A stretch of DNA of 64,000 nt from NCBI RefSeq assembly GCF_022682495.2, contig NC_071388.1, positions 28,504,139 to 28,568,138 of the forward strand, written 5' to 3'. Position numbers and translations under genes: made by a program. The notes below the pieces were generated by a model, which saw only the letters and a program-made list of their open reading frames with translations, searched no databases and was not told the origin of the DNA. Source of the DNA: Desmodus rotundus (taxonomy: Eukaryota > Chordata > Mammalia > Chiroptera > Phyllostomidae). Shown here one piece after another: positions 1 through 12,242 of the stretch (positions within the stretch are counted from its first letter, which is position 1; every line of letters starts with the position of its first letter).

Positions 1-1385
1 CTTAGAAAGCAGTAGCTATTTTACTTTTAAACTACTTTTAACTTTATTCCATTACACTTTGAATTCTTAAAACAAGGAGACATACCATTTTTAAAAACAA
101 TATTTTTTAAATGTAAGAATAGAGAAGAAAGCATGAGAGATTAATTAAGACAGACAGGCTCTTCATAACCAAAATAGATGAGAGAGTCATTTGTGAAAGT
201 ATTTGATAGATTCTATTATCAATTCAAGTTTAGAATTGAAAATACTAGTATAGTTAATTATTTCATTTTATCTCACTGTTTTGGTAAAATTTAATCTATC
301 CAGATATATTTCATCACCCCTGTGCCAAATTTATGCTTCTGTGCTCCTACCTAAGGTCATTGCATTGCTGTATTCCTCTTGTGTCCCAGGCCTCAGCTAT
401 GACATCTGCAGAATACCAAGTCATCTCAGGCAGACCTCAGAGTCATCTCTGGCATCCCTACTCTCTTTAACTCCACACACCACAGACTCCTGCAATTATA
501 TCTAGTAATATATCCACTTTTGCCTTTCAATTCCCCTCATTATTGCTGCGTTTCAGGTCTTGATGGTCAGTTTTCTGACTTACTGCAAGACCTTCTAACT
601 GCAAACTTCAAAGTTATCTCTTTTAAGCAGCACTCTTATTATGAATAATTCCAAACACTTGTGAAAGCAGAGATAAAAGCACCTTATAATGAATTCCCAC
701 CACACCTAATTTAAAATATTATTTTACTTCAAGTTAATACCAGTGAGGCAGTCTGTGAGCTTATTTACTTTTCATTTACTCTCTCCCATGTTAGCTTGAT
801 GGTTGTATGTTTTCAGATTATACAGACCTGGTGCACTATTTAACTTCCTTGTAATTATCATTTAATTTTAAGTATAATTGATACTTATGATACTCAGGAC
901 CGAGCTCATTAAGAACACTATACTTTGCTCATAATACTTTGTAGCTGATAGAGTTGAAATAGTGTAGTTGTAAATAAAATCTTTGGCTTACATTTTCTTT
1001 CCTGGAGCTCTATAAATATATCATTCTGTTATTTTCTGGTATGTTAGGGTTAAATAATCTAATCATAATCTAATTTGTTCCTCATTTAGCCCCTTCTTCC
1101 TTTTGCCTACAAGAAAAAAGTCTCTTGTTTTTAACAGCTAATGGCTTTACCAGTGTGTCTTGTTTTTGCTCTTCTAGGTCAATTTTTCCAGGTTTGTAGT
1201 CTACCATTTCAATATGTCATTTCAAGTCTTCTTTTATTTCAAGAAAATGTTTATGAATAGAGTTTCTGCTTATTACATTCTATTGCTCTGATTTTATTAA
1301 CATGTATCCCTCAATATATTCTAAGTACTTTGCATCTACTTCTCTTTTTTATTAAAATTTTACTCCTTTCCATCTTCTATTTCTT
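1..1385. other. AT-rich sequence, no gene recognised
   Basis: I see no coding region, RNA gene or repeat I can name here. Short open frames are broken and have no splice or codon support. Weak L2/MIR-like relics cannot be excluded by eye. Confidence 0.5.
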
Positions 1386-1387
1386 TG

Positions 1388-1545
1388 AAGAGGTCTATAG
1401 GAGCTACTATAAAGGACACAAGGACAAAATCAAGGGGGAGGGTAGAGGTGGGGGAGGGAGGTGGGACTGGCTGGGGTGGGGTGGAGGGAAGGGGAGAAAA
1501 TGCAGACAATTGTAACTGAATAAAAATAAATAAATGAATTTTTTT
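1388..1545 (+). mobile_element. L1 3' end (5'-truncated)
   Basis: A G-rich segment (GGTGGGGGAGGGAGG, then GGGGTGGAGGGAAGGGGAG) is followed by AATGCAGACAATTGTAACTGAATAAAAATAAATAAATG. This order, with a purine-rich 3' UTR, an 'acaattgtaa' motif, AATAAA and an A-rich tail, is that of bat L1 3' ends and recurs on the reverse strand at about 33.1, 44.0, 51.0 and 61.8 kb. Only the last ~150 bp were inserted, so no protein is encoded. A purine-rich open frame over it is a by-product of the G-rich tract. A target duplication was not resolved. Confidence 0.7.
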
Positions 1546-1589
1546 TAAATAAGAGGAAATATAAAACTTCTAGTTCAATTCCTATTTCT

Positions 1590-1804
1590 TTTTAAAAATT
1601 AATTAATTAATTAATTAATTTTTAGAGAGGGGTGAAGGGAGGGAGAAAGAGAGGGAGAGATACATTAATGTGAGATTGTGTCTCCTGTTCCCCAAAATGG
1701 GGACCTGGCCCACAACCCAGGCATGTGTTCTGACTGGGAATCGAACCAGGGAACCTTGGTTCCCAGGCCAGCATTCAATCCACTGAGCCACACCAGCCAG
1801 GGCT
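1590..1804 (-). mobile_element. VES SINE
   Basis: Reverse-strand copy: the head lies at the right end (complement of CCCTGGCTGGTGTGGCTCAG, near 1780-1803) and the A-rich tail at the left as a TTTTTAAAAATTAATTAATT run. A 13-bp target duplication AATTCCTATTTCT lies at 1577-1589 and 1805-1817 with no mismatch, so both ends are fixed and insertion was probably fairly recent. VES is a tRNA-derived, L1-mobilised SINE of microbats. Confidence 0.93.
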
Positions 1805-1817
1805 AATTCCTATTTCT

Positions 1818-2264
1818 GAAATGATTTATTTTCTTTTCTTCTAATCATTTTTAATATAGAATTACATTTTTATGGTACATTTATTCACAGAAAATGTAGA
1901 TATTTCTATTATCTCACAAAGTAGCCATTCCTAAAACATATTTTGAACTCCTTTGTAAAATCTCAAGTTAAAAATGACAGGGCTTAGTAGTAAAATTAAA
2001 GATAGACAAGGCCACTCAAAATCTGTAAAACTCTGCAGTAGGAACAAAAACAAATAAACATATAATGACAATCTTTGTAAATATGTACATAGTTAAAAAG
2101 ATACATAAAATTCCTAATAAGTATATATATTACAGTATATATAGGACTTCACTTAGCAAACTAAAAAAGATATAAAGTTAGCTCTGGAAAGAGAGATAAG
2201 AAGGGTTTGTGGTAGGTTTCTCTGTTAAGGAGACAAAAATAAAAATTATCAGATGCATCAGTTT
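1818..2264. other. AT-rich sequence, nothing recognised
   Basis: No gene or repeat family could be assigned. The stretch is A/T-rich, with short TATA-type runs near 2120-2145. Confidence 0.5.
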
Positions 2265-2267
2265 TTA

Positions 2268-2705
2268 GGGATGGCATAAGAGATTATTTCAGCTGGGAGG
2301 CTTCAAACTCCACCATTGATTTTCTCGCAGTACTGGAGGCCTTCAATCTAAAATCAAGGCAATGCTCCCTCTGAGGGAAGCTTCCCAGTTTCTTCCCTCC
2401 CTCAGCTTCTGGTGACTGTCAGTATTCCTTGGCTTGTGTTTGCTCTACTCCAGCCGCTGCCTTTGTTTTCACATAGCATTGTCTTCTGCATTTCTTTTCT
2501 TCCGCTGTCTGTCTGAAATCTCCCTCTGCTTTCCTATTATGAGGGCGTTTGTCGCTGGAATTAGGGCCCATCCAGATAATCCAGAATGGTATCTTCATCT
2601 CAAATTCTTAATTACGTTTGCAAAGACCCTTTTTCCAAATAAGGCACTATTTACAGGGTCCAGAAATTAGGATGTAACATACATTTGGGGGGCTACCTCT
2701 TTACC
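2268..2705 (+). repeat. Ancient interspersed repeat (LTR-like, family not named)
   Basis: The succession 'ggaggcc..aaatcaaggc', 'cagcttctggtgactg', 'attccttggcttgtg', 'ttagggcccatccagataat' and 'caaagacccttttt.ccaaataagg' matches, in order, an old high-copy mammalian repeat I recognise but cannot name with certainty; an LTR of the MaLR/ERVL type is possible. It is strongly diverged. A 78-codon open frame inside it (2434-2670) looks incidental. Confidence 0.55.
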
Positions 2706-3229
2706 CGGCACACAAGTATCATAGCAAACGGCGTAATGATCATTTTTAAGTCAGAGGCTTTGTAACGTGATCCAAGCAGTGGATTATGGGATCAGTGGGG
2801 ACTGCACCGAAGTTTTGCGTGGCTTGCTGCAGTCAGCAGGTACTTGGCACAAAGCACTAACATGCTAGGGAATGTCGTGTATGAACCGATGCTGTTTCGC
2901 ATCATATTGATATCATTACTGCTTGCCAGTAATATTTGACTAATTCTTTATAAACATTTATAACAGAAAGTCTCTTTCAGAGCAAGCCATTGGCTGAAAT
3001 ATATATTTTCAGAAATATCTGCTGTAGTTCTAACATTTTAAATTACTACCAGTTGCAGAATTTTTAGAAAAAAAATTATGTTCTAGTTATTGAGAAAGAC
3101 TGACAGAATAGCAGTTTACAAATCACTTAACCGGAATTTGATGTGAATGTAATGCGTACAGCACAGGAAAAATGGTATTGTGCCATATGGCATAAAAAAT
3201 GTAAGTTGAAAATAGAAATTACTCCTAAG

Positions 3230-3443
3230 GCCCCAGCTGGTGTGGCTCAGTGGATTGAGAGTCATGCCAGCCTGTGAAGCAACGAGTTGCTGGTTTGATT
3301 CCTGGTCAGGGCACCTGCCGGGGTTGTAAGCCAGGTCCCAAGTAGGGGACACGCGAGAGGCAACCACATATTGGTGCTTCTCACCCTCTCTTTCTCTCTC
3401 CCTTAACCTCTAGAAATAAATAGATAAAAATATTTTTAAAAAA
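3230..3443 (+). mobile_element. VES SINE
   Basis: Begins GGCCCCAGCTGGTGTGGCTCAGTGGATTGAG and continues through CCTGGTCAGGGCACCTGCCG and GAGAGGCAACCACATATTGG to a pyrimidine block and an A-rich tail (about 3415-3443). It is more diverged than most copies here. No clean flanking duplication was found; GAAAATAG occurs at both 3208-3215 and 3445-3452, but the left copy is offset from the SINE head. Confidence 0.9.
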
Positions 3444-3598
3444 CGAAAATAGTTTTGGGTACCAATTAAGTAGTAATTTAAAACAAATATGTTGAGAATG
3501 GTTCACTTAAAATATATATTTATATATAAAGTATATACTTTAAAGAAAGTATTATCAAAATACAGACTTAATGTCTCTAATTTTCAAGGTTCACTACA

Positions 3599-4413
3599 TG
3601 TCGGGGGGCTTTAACGCAGCCCCCCCGGTCCACCACGGATGAAGAAAAAGACTACCAAGACATGATCTGCTTGGGGAGGAAAGGTGGCCGCTTCTCTCGA
3701 AGGAGGAGGGCCCAGTGCCTCTCTCTCCAGGGGCTTTTATTAGGTTCATTCGCATAGGAATACAGATAAAGCTCATCAATCATTGTCAGCCAGTAAGGGT
3801 TAAACAATACAAGATTTACAGAGAACTCTGAGGGCTTATTCTGAGTTACAGCCAATTAGTTAGAGGGCCATAAAACTTTAGGCGGCCAGACTCATCTCAG
3901 GTCTGGACCCTTATCTCTTAAACTGAGGGTACAGATTAAGTAGGTTTCACAGGAATGTATGTATTTTTCTTAGGCCTGATTCCCCAGGGAATCCGCCCCT
4001 CCCAGCACAGGACTGCACTGCCCTATGTCATTGCTTCAGGCTTAAGTCAGGCAAGGGAAGTAAGGCAGCCACGAGATTAGGAGATTTCTTGCAGACAGAA
4101 TGAGGACTCAGGCTATTTAAAAGCCAAGGGGTGAGGGTCCATCACCCCCTTTTTCCACAGCCCCCCGAGTCCTTCCCTGCGAGTTTATTCCTGGTGACCA
4201 GAACCTGTCTTAGGTTGATCCTCCCTTGAGGATTCTTACCTGTCATTGGCTAACTGGCCAAGCTCAGGGCCAAGCAGGGTGAAGTGGGCAGAGGTGGCAC
4301 ACCTGCCAGGGAGATAAGCTTTGTCTCCTTAGTGGCTTATGGTCCCAACTCTGACTCAGCTTTAACCATGGGGGGATTACAGCCTCTGAAACCAGGCAGG
4401 GCGGTTCCCAACA
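3599..4413 (-). mobile_element. Solo LTR of an endogenous retrovirus
   Basis: An 815-bp segment begins TGTCGGGGGGC and ends GGTTCCCAACA, so it has the TG...CA termini of an LTR. It is flanked by a perfect 6-bp duplication ACTACA (3593-3598 and 4414-4419). Read on the reverse strand it carries AATAAAAGCCCCTGG near 3726-3740, a classic LTR polyadenylation signal close to the R/U5 side, which sets the orientation. No gag, pol or env sequence lies between paired LTRs, so it is a recombined solo LTR. A 6-bp duplication is usual for betaretrovirus-like (class II) elements, but the family is inferred. Open frames inside it have no viral protein features. Confidence 0.85.
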
Positions 4414-4419
4414 ACTACA

Positions 4420-5160
4420 AGCTACTAAAATTTAAACTTTGCCGGTTTGTTTTTTAGCCATTAGACTATTTTTATAAACTTTAGCAAAGTAGAGCATACC
4501 GAATTGCAGTGTTTCCCCTCACACCTTTTGTTGATTCTGCCTGAAACACTCAGATCCACCACATGTCTCTGGGACTAAGGAAATCCTTTCACATTTTATT
4601 TCTGTCAGGTATTTGACTAAGAGAATATAAAATACCTTACAGGTCAAGAAATGTGTCTAGAAGTGTCTCTGAAGGATATGATTGCCTTATTGAAAACCTG
4701 AACAGTTTCAGTGAGATCATCTTGAGATACACAGATACTCTACGGAGTGTTTATAATTTTGGACTAAAAATAGAGATGTTTTGAGGTATGACCACAGTAC
4801 AGTGGCATTGCCTGATTCTTGCTTCAACATTGACAGTAAAATGCGCTTTTTTCCTTAATCAATAGCTATTAAGCTACATTTCCTAATTTCTCTTAGGGGC
4901 ACGATCGTGTTAAACAATTCTCCACACTTATAAAATTTAAGACATGTCTAGCACAAAAAAAAATAAAATCTTTGGATTCACAAAAGGATGCATGCATTGC
5001 CTCTATAGTGTAGTGTCACTTCCAGAAGCTGGACTTGCTTTTGAAAAGGGCTATCCATATTTATTTTGTTATTCGTATTGACATTATTTTAATAATATAT
5101 TTTATTATTTTTTAAGACTACAAAGTTTCAGATGCATATCCTATACTTTAAAAAAGGGAG
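4420..5160. other. No gene recognised
   Basis: AT-rich sequence downstream of the LTR. I see no coding region or repeat that I can name. Confidence 0.5.
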
Positions 5161-5162
5161 GA

Positions 5163-5390
5163 TGCCCTGGCTGGTGTGGCTCAGTGGATTGAGTGCTAGC
5201 CTGCAAACCAAAGGGTCGACAGTTCAATTCCCAGTTGGGGCACATGCCTGGGTTTTAGGCCAGGTCCCCAGTAGGGGGTGTGTGAGAGGCAACCACACAT
5301 TTATATTTCTCTTCCTCTCTTTCTCCCTCCCTTCCAAATCTCTCTAAAAATAAACAAAATCTTTAAAAATTTTAAAAAATATAAATAAAG
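5163..5390 (+). mobile_element. VES SINE
   Basis: GCCCTGGCTGGTGTGGCTCA head, then CAGTTGGGGCACATGCCTGG, GTGAGAGGCAACCACACATT, a CTCTTCCTCTCTTTCTCCCTC pyrimidine block and an A-rich tail. Close to full length. A 71-codon open frame running through it (5132-5347) is a SINE artefact. Confidence 0.95.
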
Positions 5391-5593
5391 TGGGAGGAAA
5401 TATTGAGGGAATATATCAAGCAGTCTCTACTGTGTATCCTTTTTTGTTTTGCTCCTTTCTTAATCTGAAATACTTAATTACACTTTTTGTATCAGTTTAC
5501 ACATTGATTTGGTGGATCCAAAAAGGATCATAATACATATTTAAGGCCCTCTCTCATGTACATCTTTAGCCATTTCTTAGCTATTATATTTCA

Positions 5594-5765
5594 AATTCAT
5601 TCAACAAATCTTATTGTTATTAAGCACCTAATGTTTTTTATGATGCTCTCTTAATAACTATGGGGGCAAGGTGGATAGGAGGACATGGTTACCACCAATA
5701 CCAGGGTTAGGTCAGTGCAAAAGAGCTCCACAAATAAGAAAGACTTGAATAAAAATAAATAAATG
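5594..5765 (-). repeat. L2 LINE 3' end relic
   Basis: Reads TTCATTCAACAAATCTTATTG..TTAAGCACCTAATG, the complement of the L2 3' terminus (mammalian consensus 'tattgagcacctactatgtg' in this orientation), followed by a degenerate body. It is old and short. Confidence 0.6.
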
Positions 5766-6029
5766 TGTTATCAAAGAACACACAGACACTTCTGCTCAGC
5801 ACAACGCATAATCTTAAACATTTACTCCTATGATTGACACAACTGAGATCCCAGGAAAAGCTTTACTACATATCTTGGCACTTCTTCTAGAAGCAAACGG
5901 TCCAGAGTCTCTTCATTCAAAATGAGGCTACTTTATTATTTAATATTGGTAATGCTAATCAGACATTTCATAATGTCTTCTCTCTTTAATATGTGTTACA
6001 TTATGTATTGGACTTTAAAAAATGTTAGC

Positions 6030-6175
6030 TATCATTCCGTTCATCTTCTTCTTATAAAATTACTAAATGAAAGCTGGGAGAGATTAAGCTGCTTACCTCT
6101 ACCTCACAGGTAGTTAGCAGATATGGAACTTCTGTGCCCTCCTCAAGGACTTTATACTAAAACATTATCTCATTC
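6030..6175 (+). repeat. MIR core relic
   Basis: AAATTACTAAATGAAAGCTGGGAGAGATTAAGCTGCTTACCT..GGTAGTTAGCAGATATGGAACTT follows the MIR core ('gatgaggaaactgaggc..gaggttaagtaacttgcc..agctagtaagtggcagagc'). It is diverged and the limits are approximate. Confidence 0.45.
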
Positions 6176-9120
6176 TGAATGAGAAACATTTGGCAGGTGA
6201 ATCAATTTTAGGGCCTTTGCTTTCTCTCAATTTCCAATTATTTCAGCAGATCTGCTAAGAAAACTGGGTAGTTTTCTAACAGCAAGGCAGTGGCAACCAT
6301 CAGTGGTCCTCATTTAGCTGGATGTCATAGAAGTGGACTAACATTGGCAAATATTTAATCATCTGTCAGACTCTTGTTGGTGACTTTGAGCTAATCAATA
6401 TCCAATCATGCATTTCTGTCATCTGTATTCAGTTCAGCTTCAACCACGGGGCTGATTCTATTTAGATTGTTTTGAAACTATTCTACTCTGCACTCCTGTT
6501 ATCACTATTATGTATGACTTATTGTAGTTTTCTGAGTTCTCCTTGTCTTTTCAGTCTCTCCCCTTCAATGCTGATTTGAGATGTCTTAAAAAAAATCTTA
6601 TCATAAACACAGAGAAAAAGCCTGGTTTAGGAGATTTAAATCACGAACTAAGATTTAGGATTACAAAATTAGAAAGAACTACAGATATCTTCTAATCCAG
6701 GGCTGCAGAGTTCTTCTAATTAGAATCTGGGCATCCCTGAGATTCTTTCAGGGATACTATGAGATCAAGACTCATTTCTTAATGATTTTATGTTGTTATT
6801 TCTTTTTAAAATTTTATTCTCACATGATTATATAGTGGGGTGTTCTAGAGGCTGCCAAATGAACACCAAAGATTTGTCTAGCCTTTGACTAAGTCAGTGA
6901 AGATATTTACAGAAGAATAAAATACTGTCATACTTCCCAATATTTTTGTTAGAGAAAGCATAATTTTTGTCTTTATGTTTTCCTATTAACATATAATGAG
7001 TTTTTGTTATTTTAAAACAAGTTAATAAACACATTTTTCTTACTTCTCAGTTTTAACTTCTAATGGGGTAGAAATTATCACCCAGTTTAATTTCTTACTT
7101 TAAAATTTTCAAGCATACAAGTTAGGACAAGTTAGTTAACCATGCTAGGTTTACTGTTATTTTTAATTTTTTTAATAGGACCAACTTAATATTTAAAATG
7201 CTACTTATTATTAATAAGTAGGATTCAGGATATTTATGGTGCCTTTTCTTTCAGAAATTGTGTAAGCATTTTGTAAATAGTAGTGTTATAAGAATATTTT
7301 AGCTGATTGTCATTACAATTCAATCTGTAGATGCCCCAAACTGAATTCAATGACATAGTTTCCAGAATTAGCATTCCAGGTGCCATGTAAAATTGTCCAC
7401 TGTTTCTGTGCTTCAGAATAGCATTATTTTACCTTATGGCTCTCAAACTTCCAAATTTGGATATAGAGTTATGGAAAATTATAAATCTCCCACCATTCTA
7501 AAAAAATATTTATCACATAGATCAGTTTAGTCATAGAACCACTCAAATAAGAAAAGTAATGAAATGGTATTTCTTTGCATAAGATATTTAAGGAAATTTC
7601 CCATTCTTTATTTAGAAACTTCCTTTTTTAATGTTCTTTCAGGACTTTAGATTATAAAGTCTCAGTTGGTTCTTACTCTCTATAATGATTATCACTTCTC
7701 TTAATCTCACTTTAAAGAGGAGGGTGAGTCCAGTGGTACCGACTACTGCAACTAATTGCAGTTCACAAAGTGATCAGAAGATGGGCTCTGTTCAAAACCA
7801 GGAATCCTGAACACGTAATTCAGGAGAAGTCCTTTGAAGAAAGAGAAGATGGAGCATCAAAAAATACATTACATTTTCAGTGGTAGAGATCATTGCTTTG
7901 GGCATATCTTTTGTATTGTAACTATTTTGCACATATGACAAAAAGGATTTAGGTTTTAACTAAAAATAAACATAATTCAAGCAATGAGAAAAATAACTGT
8001 GTGGCTTCACTAACTTTCATATAAAAGGATCATCTAAAAAGAACTATTGGTTCTAGTCGCCCCACCCAATCCGATGGTCTTTCACTGAATTCCTCACGTT
8101 GGTAAAGAGTAGAGATGATCCTTCCTCAGAGTGTCTCTCTTGTATCCTGTACAGTGGCATGTTTTGCCTGACGACTTTTAGGAACAGTTCAAGTCTAGAT
8201 AAGCAAATGGCAAATTTGTTAATATTGGAATTAAGGCCCGGCTCCTATCACAAATAGTGAAATGCTCTAACAATTTTAAGGAAAGCAAATACATATGAAG
8301 CAAATCTGTGAATTTTACCTCATTCTATAGTGTCTATGTACTAGAAAATGGGACAGCTTTATTTTCACTATACTAATCTGCGAATACTTCTCCTAGATCC
8401 CAGCCTTTAAACAGTGCGTGTGTGTGGTGCAGGAGAAGAGGAGTGACCACCGGAATGCTCCTGTCAAAAACAATCCAAGTACTTAAAGTACCCTCTAATA
8501 GTTTACGTATTTTGGCACACAGCTTTTCAATTTCTCAAATAATCTCTTCCCCCTTCAGACCACTCACATCCATATAAATGAGGTGAGTTTTTTGTGTCTT
8601 TGTAAATCTGAGGATAAAGGGACTTTGCGTTGGTCTTTGGGTGTGTAAAGGTACCTCCTGGTCTCCAGGGCAAGAACTCTAGTCTTCCTGCTCCGGACAC
8701 ACCCTGCAGGCAAAACTGCATTAGTTTCTTTGGGTGGGTACTGCAGACCTCAGTCATCCTCCTATTAAGGCCTCACCCTCTCCTTAGCACTCTGGACCTG
8801 CCAACCACTGTTATCTGATAGACGTCAACTTACCACATCCTGGTGGTGTCATGGTGGGTTCTCGGTGGGTTCTCGGGCTCTCCACTTACTTCCAATTCAC
8901 ACAGGAAGTAAAGCCAGCCTGCGAAAGACACATTTCAGTTCCTCTCTCCTTGATCACACTTTACTCATGTTATTTATGAAATAACCTTCAAAGTCACCTC
9001 CTGACAGTGGTTTAAGTAGGTAGTCAAAAGAAATTTTCCTGCTCTTGTTACTTTTTTCAGCAAAGCATTTCTTCTTTCTACATTTTTTCAGGATTAAAAT
9101 GAGGTGAAATTTTCTCTTGG
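6176..9120. other. Unique-looking sequence, no gene recognised
   Basis: AT-rich, with no long open frame and no recognisable young transposon. Short perfect palindromes such as CTACTTATT..AATAAGTAG near 7200-7221 occur. A tandem GGTGGGTTCTC duplication lies near 8853-8876. The 8527-8757 reverse open frame has no domain I recognise. Confidence 0.45.
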
Positions 9121-9162
9121 TTCTTCTAAGTCATAGTCCCCCTCTTCCTGAATTGAGCTAAG

Positions 9163-9243
9163 ATGATGGCAGAACCAGAAGGAGACATGTTTGACAATGA
9201 CTCTGCAGCTCTGTCCTTGGTGTCTTACATAAAACAAAATCTG
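9163..9243 (+). CDS. Candidate short 5' coding exon (unassigned)
   Basis: Two adjacent ATG codons (9163, 9166) sit in good initiation context; the second has A at -3 and G at +4. They open a 27-codon frame that begins MMAEPEGDMFDNDSAALSLV and ends ..SYIKQNL exactly at CTG|GTAAAG, a plausible GT splice donor at 9244. The composition is acidic and protein-like (Glu, Asp, Ala, Ser) and differs from the Ile/Lys/Asn-rich random frames around it. If not spliced, the frame stops seven codons later. I cannot match it to a known protein, see no second exon, and have no conservation data. It could be a real alternative first exon, a pseudogene scrap or chance. Confidence 0.22.
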
Positions 9244-9249
9244 GTAAAG

Positions 9250-12025
9250 TGTTTTTTAAGACAGTAGTCAGCCTTGCAAAGTAAATTCAATATGTTTGTA
9301 CATAAATGCTGGTAAAAAAAAAAAAAAGGACAGGAGATAGGCAAAATAGAAATGTCTCAAAATATTCAACCTCTGGATAGTGACATAATGTGTCACTGTC
9401 ATTTTGCTATTATTTCCTTTATGTCCCACAATTTGCTTTACTTTACTGATCAGAAAAAAAATGTAAAATATCTCTTTATTTTTAAAAATATCACCAATAA
9501 TGACTTTTCCCTTAAATCTATCTCACCCACTCCACTTAAATACCATGGAATAGAAACAGAACAAATGATAGGGAAGACATGATATGGATTATTAGATCAG
9601 AGTTGAGAAGTTGTTTAAGATAAAACTGTAACTTATAGATATAATTTATAAACATTGCTGTGTGTGACATTTTAAACAATTAAAAAAACACTTTTGCCCC
9701 ACATGATAATGTCTGATTGAGTACAACACTAGTTAGCTGGCCTTACATAATAGATTGTTTATCTAAAAAAGATATAAGAAACTTATTTAAGTATACCAAA
9801 AAAAGGATAAAACTTTATCAGAACAAAAGAGATTTTTCAAAAGGCAGTATCTTTCTGAAATCCCTTTTTAATCTCCAAAATAAAAGGAATAGGCAAATGA
9901 ACTCTGAGTTCCCTTCCTACTATGGTGTTCTCTGACAGCATGAAATCTGACTCCTTAATGAAGGATAATGCTGCATTGAATCAGGCCAAAGAGATTTACC
10001 AATAGGAAATATTCAAAACTCCTATTAATCAGCAGATTGAAGGAACCTAGGACTGGCTTATGCTTTATTATTTTTCAGAATAACAAAAGTGAATAAAGTA
10101 AAACTGCATCTGAGCTGAAATAGTGAAGCTAAAATAATGTCAACATATAAAACCAAGGGTTTCAGTATTTCAGTTTTAGCACTAGATTATATTGCACATT
10201 TATAATTGTGCAATATAAGTATACATTTTTATTTTATTTAGGTAATTATTTTAAAATCTAATCAGTGCTGACACAAAATATTTTATTGTATTTTTTATAT
10301 TTCTATAGCATTTGTTAGGGTCAAACAGTTGGGGCTTGATAACATTAATTAATTGCATATCATTTATTAGGAAGCTACTTTTCTGGCTGACTCACCTATT
10401 TAAAAACACGGAAAAATGTGAGAGATTGCCCCAAAGTCACTTAAAATTCATGTCACACTAAAATAATAGCTTAAAGTCACAGTAAAATGATAAGAAAAGA
10501 GCAGATGGCAGGCTGATAGTAAGAGGGGAGAAATTTGAGGCCAGATAAGCCAAGAGAATCATTCTCATATACCTACCTTAATACCAAATAAGAAGTCTTC
10601 ATATTAAGTCTCAGTATAATGATTGAGGTTCATAATGAAGCTATTTTAAAAATGAGTGGTTAATAATATTTGTATAAAGGTTTTATCAAAGATTATTAAA
10701 GAACTACAGCTTTAGCTATTAAATGGTTATATTTCAATTGTCTAAAAAATACTCTGTTGTAAAACTAGTTCATTTTATTGTAATGAATACAAATAAAGCT
10801 AATAGTGCTTTTGAAATATGTTTCCTTTATTCTTCTTTCAGTGAAAACACCATCTACCATTTTCCATAGAATCAGCTAATGTTGGTTTACATTCTTTAGT
10901 TAGAGAGGATAAAATGTTGAGAATATCTTTTTGGATGGTGTTTGCATTGTTATTTAAAGGACTGTTTTGTTTTAAACTCTGCTATTTGTAACCCCTTGCT
11001 AGATTATAGATACTATAGGTTTGTAATCCATTAGTGATAGCTAGCCATGGGACAAGTAATAATATAGGAATATTAGGAATGATGTGTTACAAAAAAAAGT
11101 TTAATTATTTTACATTTCTGTATGTATTATAAGTGAGGACAAAATTAAATAATTAAAATTTCTTTTTAAATCCTCTTCTCCTCTTATGGGAGAACTAGGA
11201 AGAGACCGGGGAGGGGGGGGAGTGCTGAAAATGGGCAGGGGCACCTTCATGAGAAGTTGCACATAAATAAGTGATAGATACAGAAGTATTGTCTTTGAGT
11301 GTTGCTGATATAGACAACTGTAAATAATAGCTAGATTATTTACAGTTATTATTATTATAATAACTGTAAATAATCATTCCATTATTATTATTATTTACCT
11401 CATAACCAAGGAATGGAACTGAACATGGGCAATGGAACCAACAGGATTAATTAGCAGTACCGGAGAGAGTTAATGGGAAAAATGTCTGAACAACTTCCAA
11501 GGTAGCTGTAGACACCTGAAAAAGATTGGGGGGCCATTCATAGGATAGCTGGAGTGTGTGTTTGTGTGTGCTGACTAAATATACACAGGGCCTCAGATAA
11601 GGTGAAAAGTTTCTTCTGAGACCTGTACTTCTGAGTATGTTGCAGACTGTTTTTGAATAAAAAGTTATGCAATTTAAGTTTTAAAATGTTTTAGTCTGTT
11701 CACAAACACTTCTGAAACACCTCTAAAAATAACTAATATGTAATATAGTTCTATTATATAATGTAATATTTCATGGTATTATTAATAAAAATATATCAAT
11801 GATGTTTTCAAATAATCTTTCCTGAGTACTAGGAAAGCAGTTTGTCATGTCACAAGTAAAAAGACAAATACTAATTATTGCAATAAGCACCCATCTAGTA
11901 TTGGTTGCATTGATTATGAGTATCATTTTCTCATAATCTGGCAAATGTGATAATACCTTAGAAAAGAGAGCATTTTAATTTAATTGTACAAATTATTTGT
12001 AATCAAAGAATTAACAACCCTTCAT
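9250..12025. other. AT-rich sequence with local palindromes, no gene
   Basis: No coding region or young transposon recognised. Small inverted repeats are common, for example TATTGCACA..TGTGCAATA near 10188-10213 and the cluster at 11316-11375 listed separately. Open frames at 9352-9582 and 9717-9935 are A/T-driven and have no domain signal. Confidence 0.45.
11316..11375. repeat. Clustered palindrome (three alternating inverted copies)
   Basis: AACTGTAAATAAT occurs at 11316-11328, its exact reverse complement at 11335-11347, and the direct copy again at 11362-11374. The second and third copies extend to perfect 17-bp arms (11334-11350 and 11359-11375) around an 8-nt ATTATTAT spacer. Either neighbouring pair could form a hairpin or cruciform. 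Confidence 0.85.
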
Positions 12026-12034
12026 TGATTATAG

Positions 12035-12242
12035 AATAACATCAGCATGGTGATTGTCAGAGGGACAAGGGGGTGGGGTTGGTAGAAGAGAGGATAAGGG
12101 GGATAAATGGTGATGGAAGGAGACTTGACTTGGGGAGGTGAGCACACAATACAATATACAGATGATACGTTACAGAACTTTACACCTGAAACCTATCTAA
12201 TTTTATTAACTATTGTCACCTCAATAAATTTAATAAAAAATA
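12035..12242 (+). mobile_element. L1 3' end, older subfamily
   Basis: CATGGTGATTGTCAGAGGGACAAGGGGG..ACAATATACAGATGATACGTTACAGAACTTTACACCTGAAACCTA..CAATAAATTTAATAAAAA is the familiar mammalian L1 3' UTR ('cacctgaaacctatgtaattttatt..ccaataaa'). The fragment at 60.4-60.96 kb shares this 3' end. It is 5'-truncated and non-coding. Confidence 0.8.
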
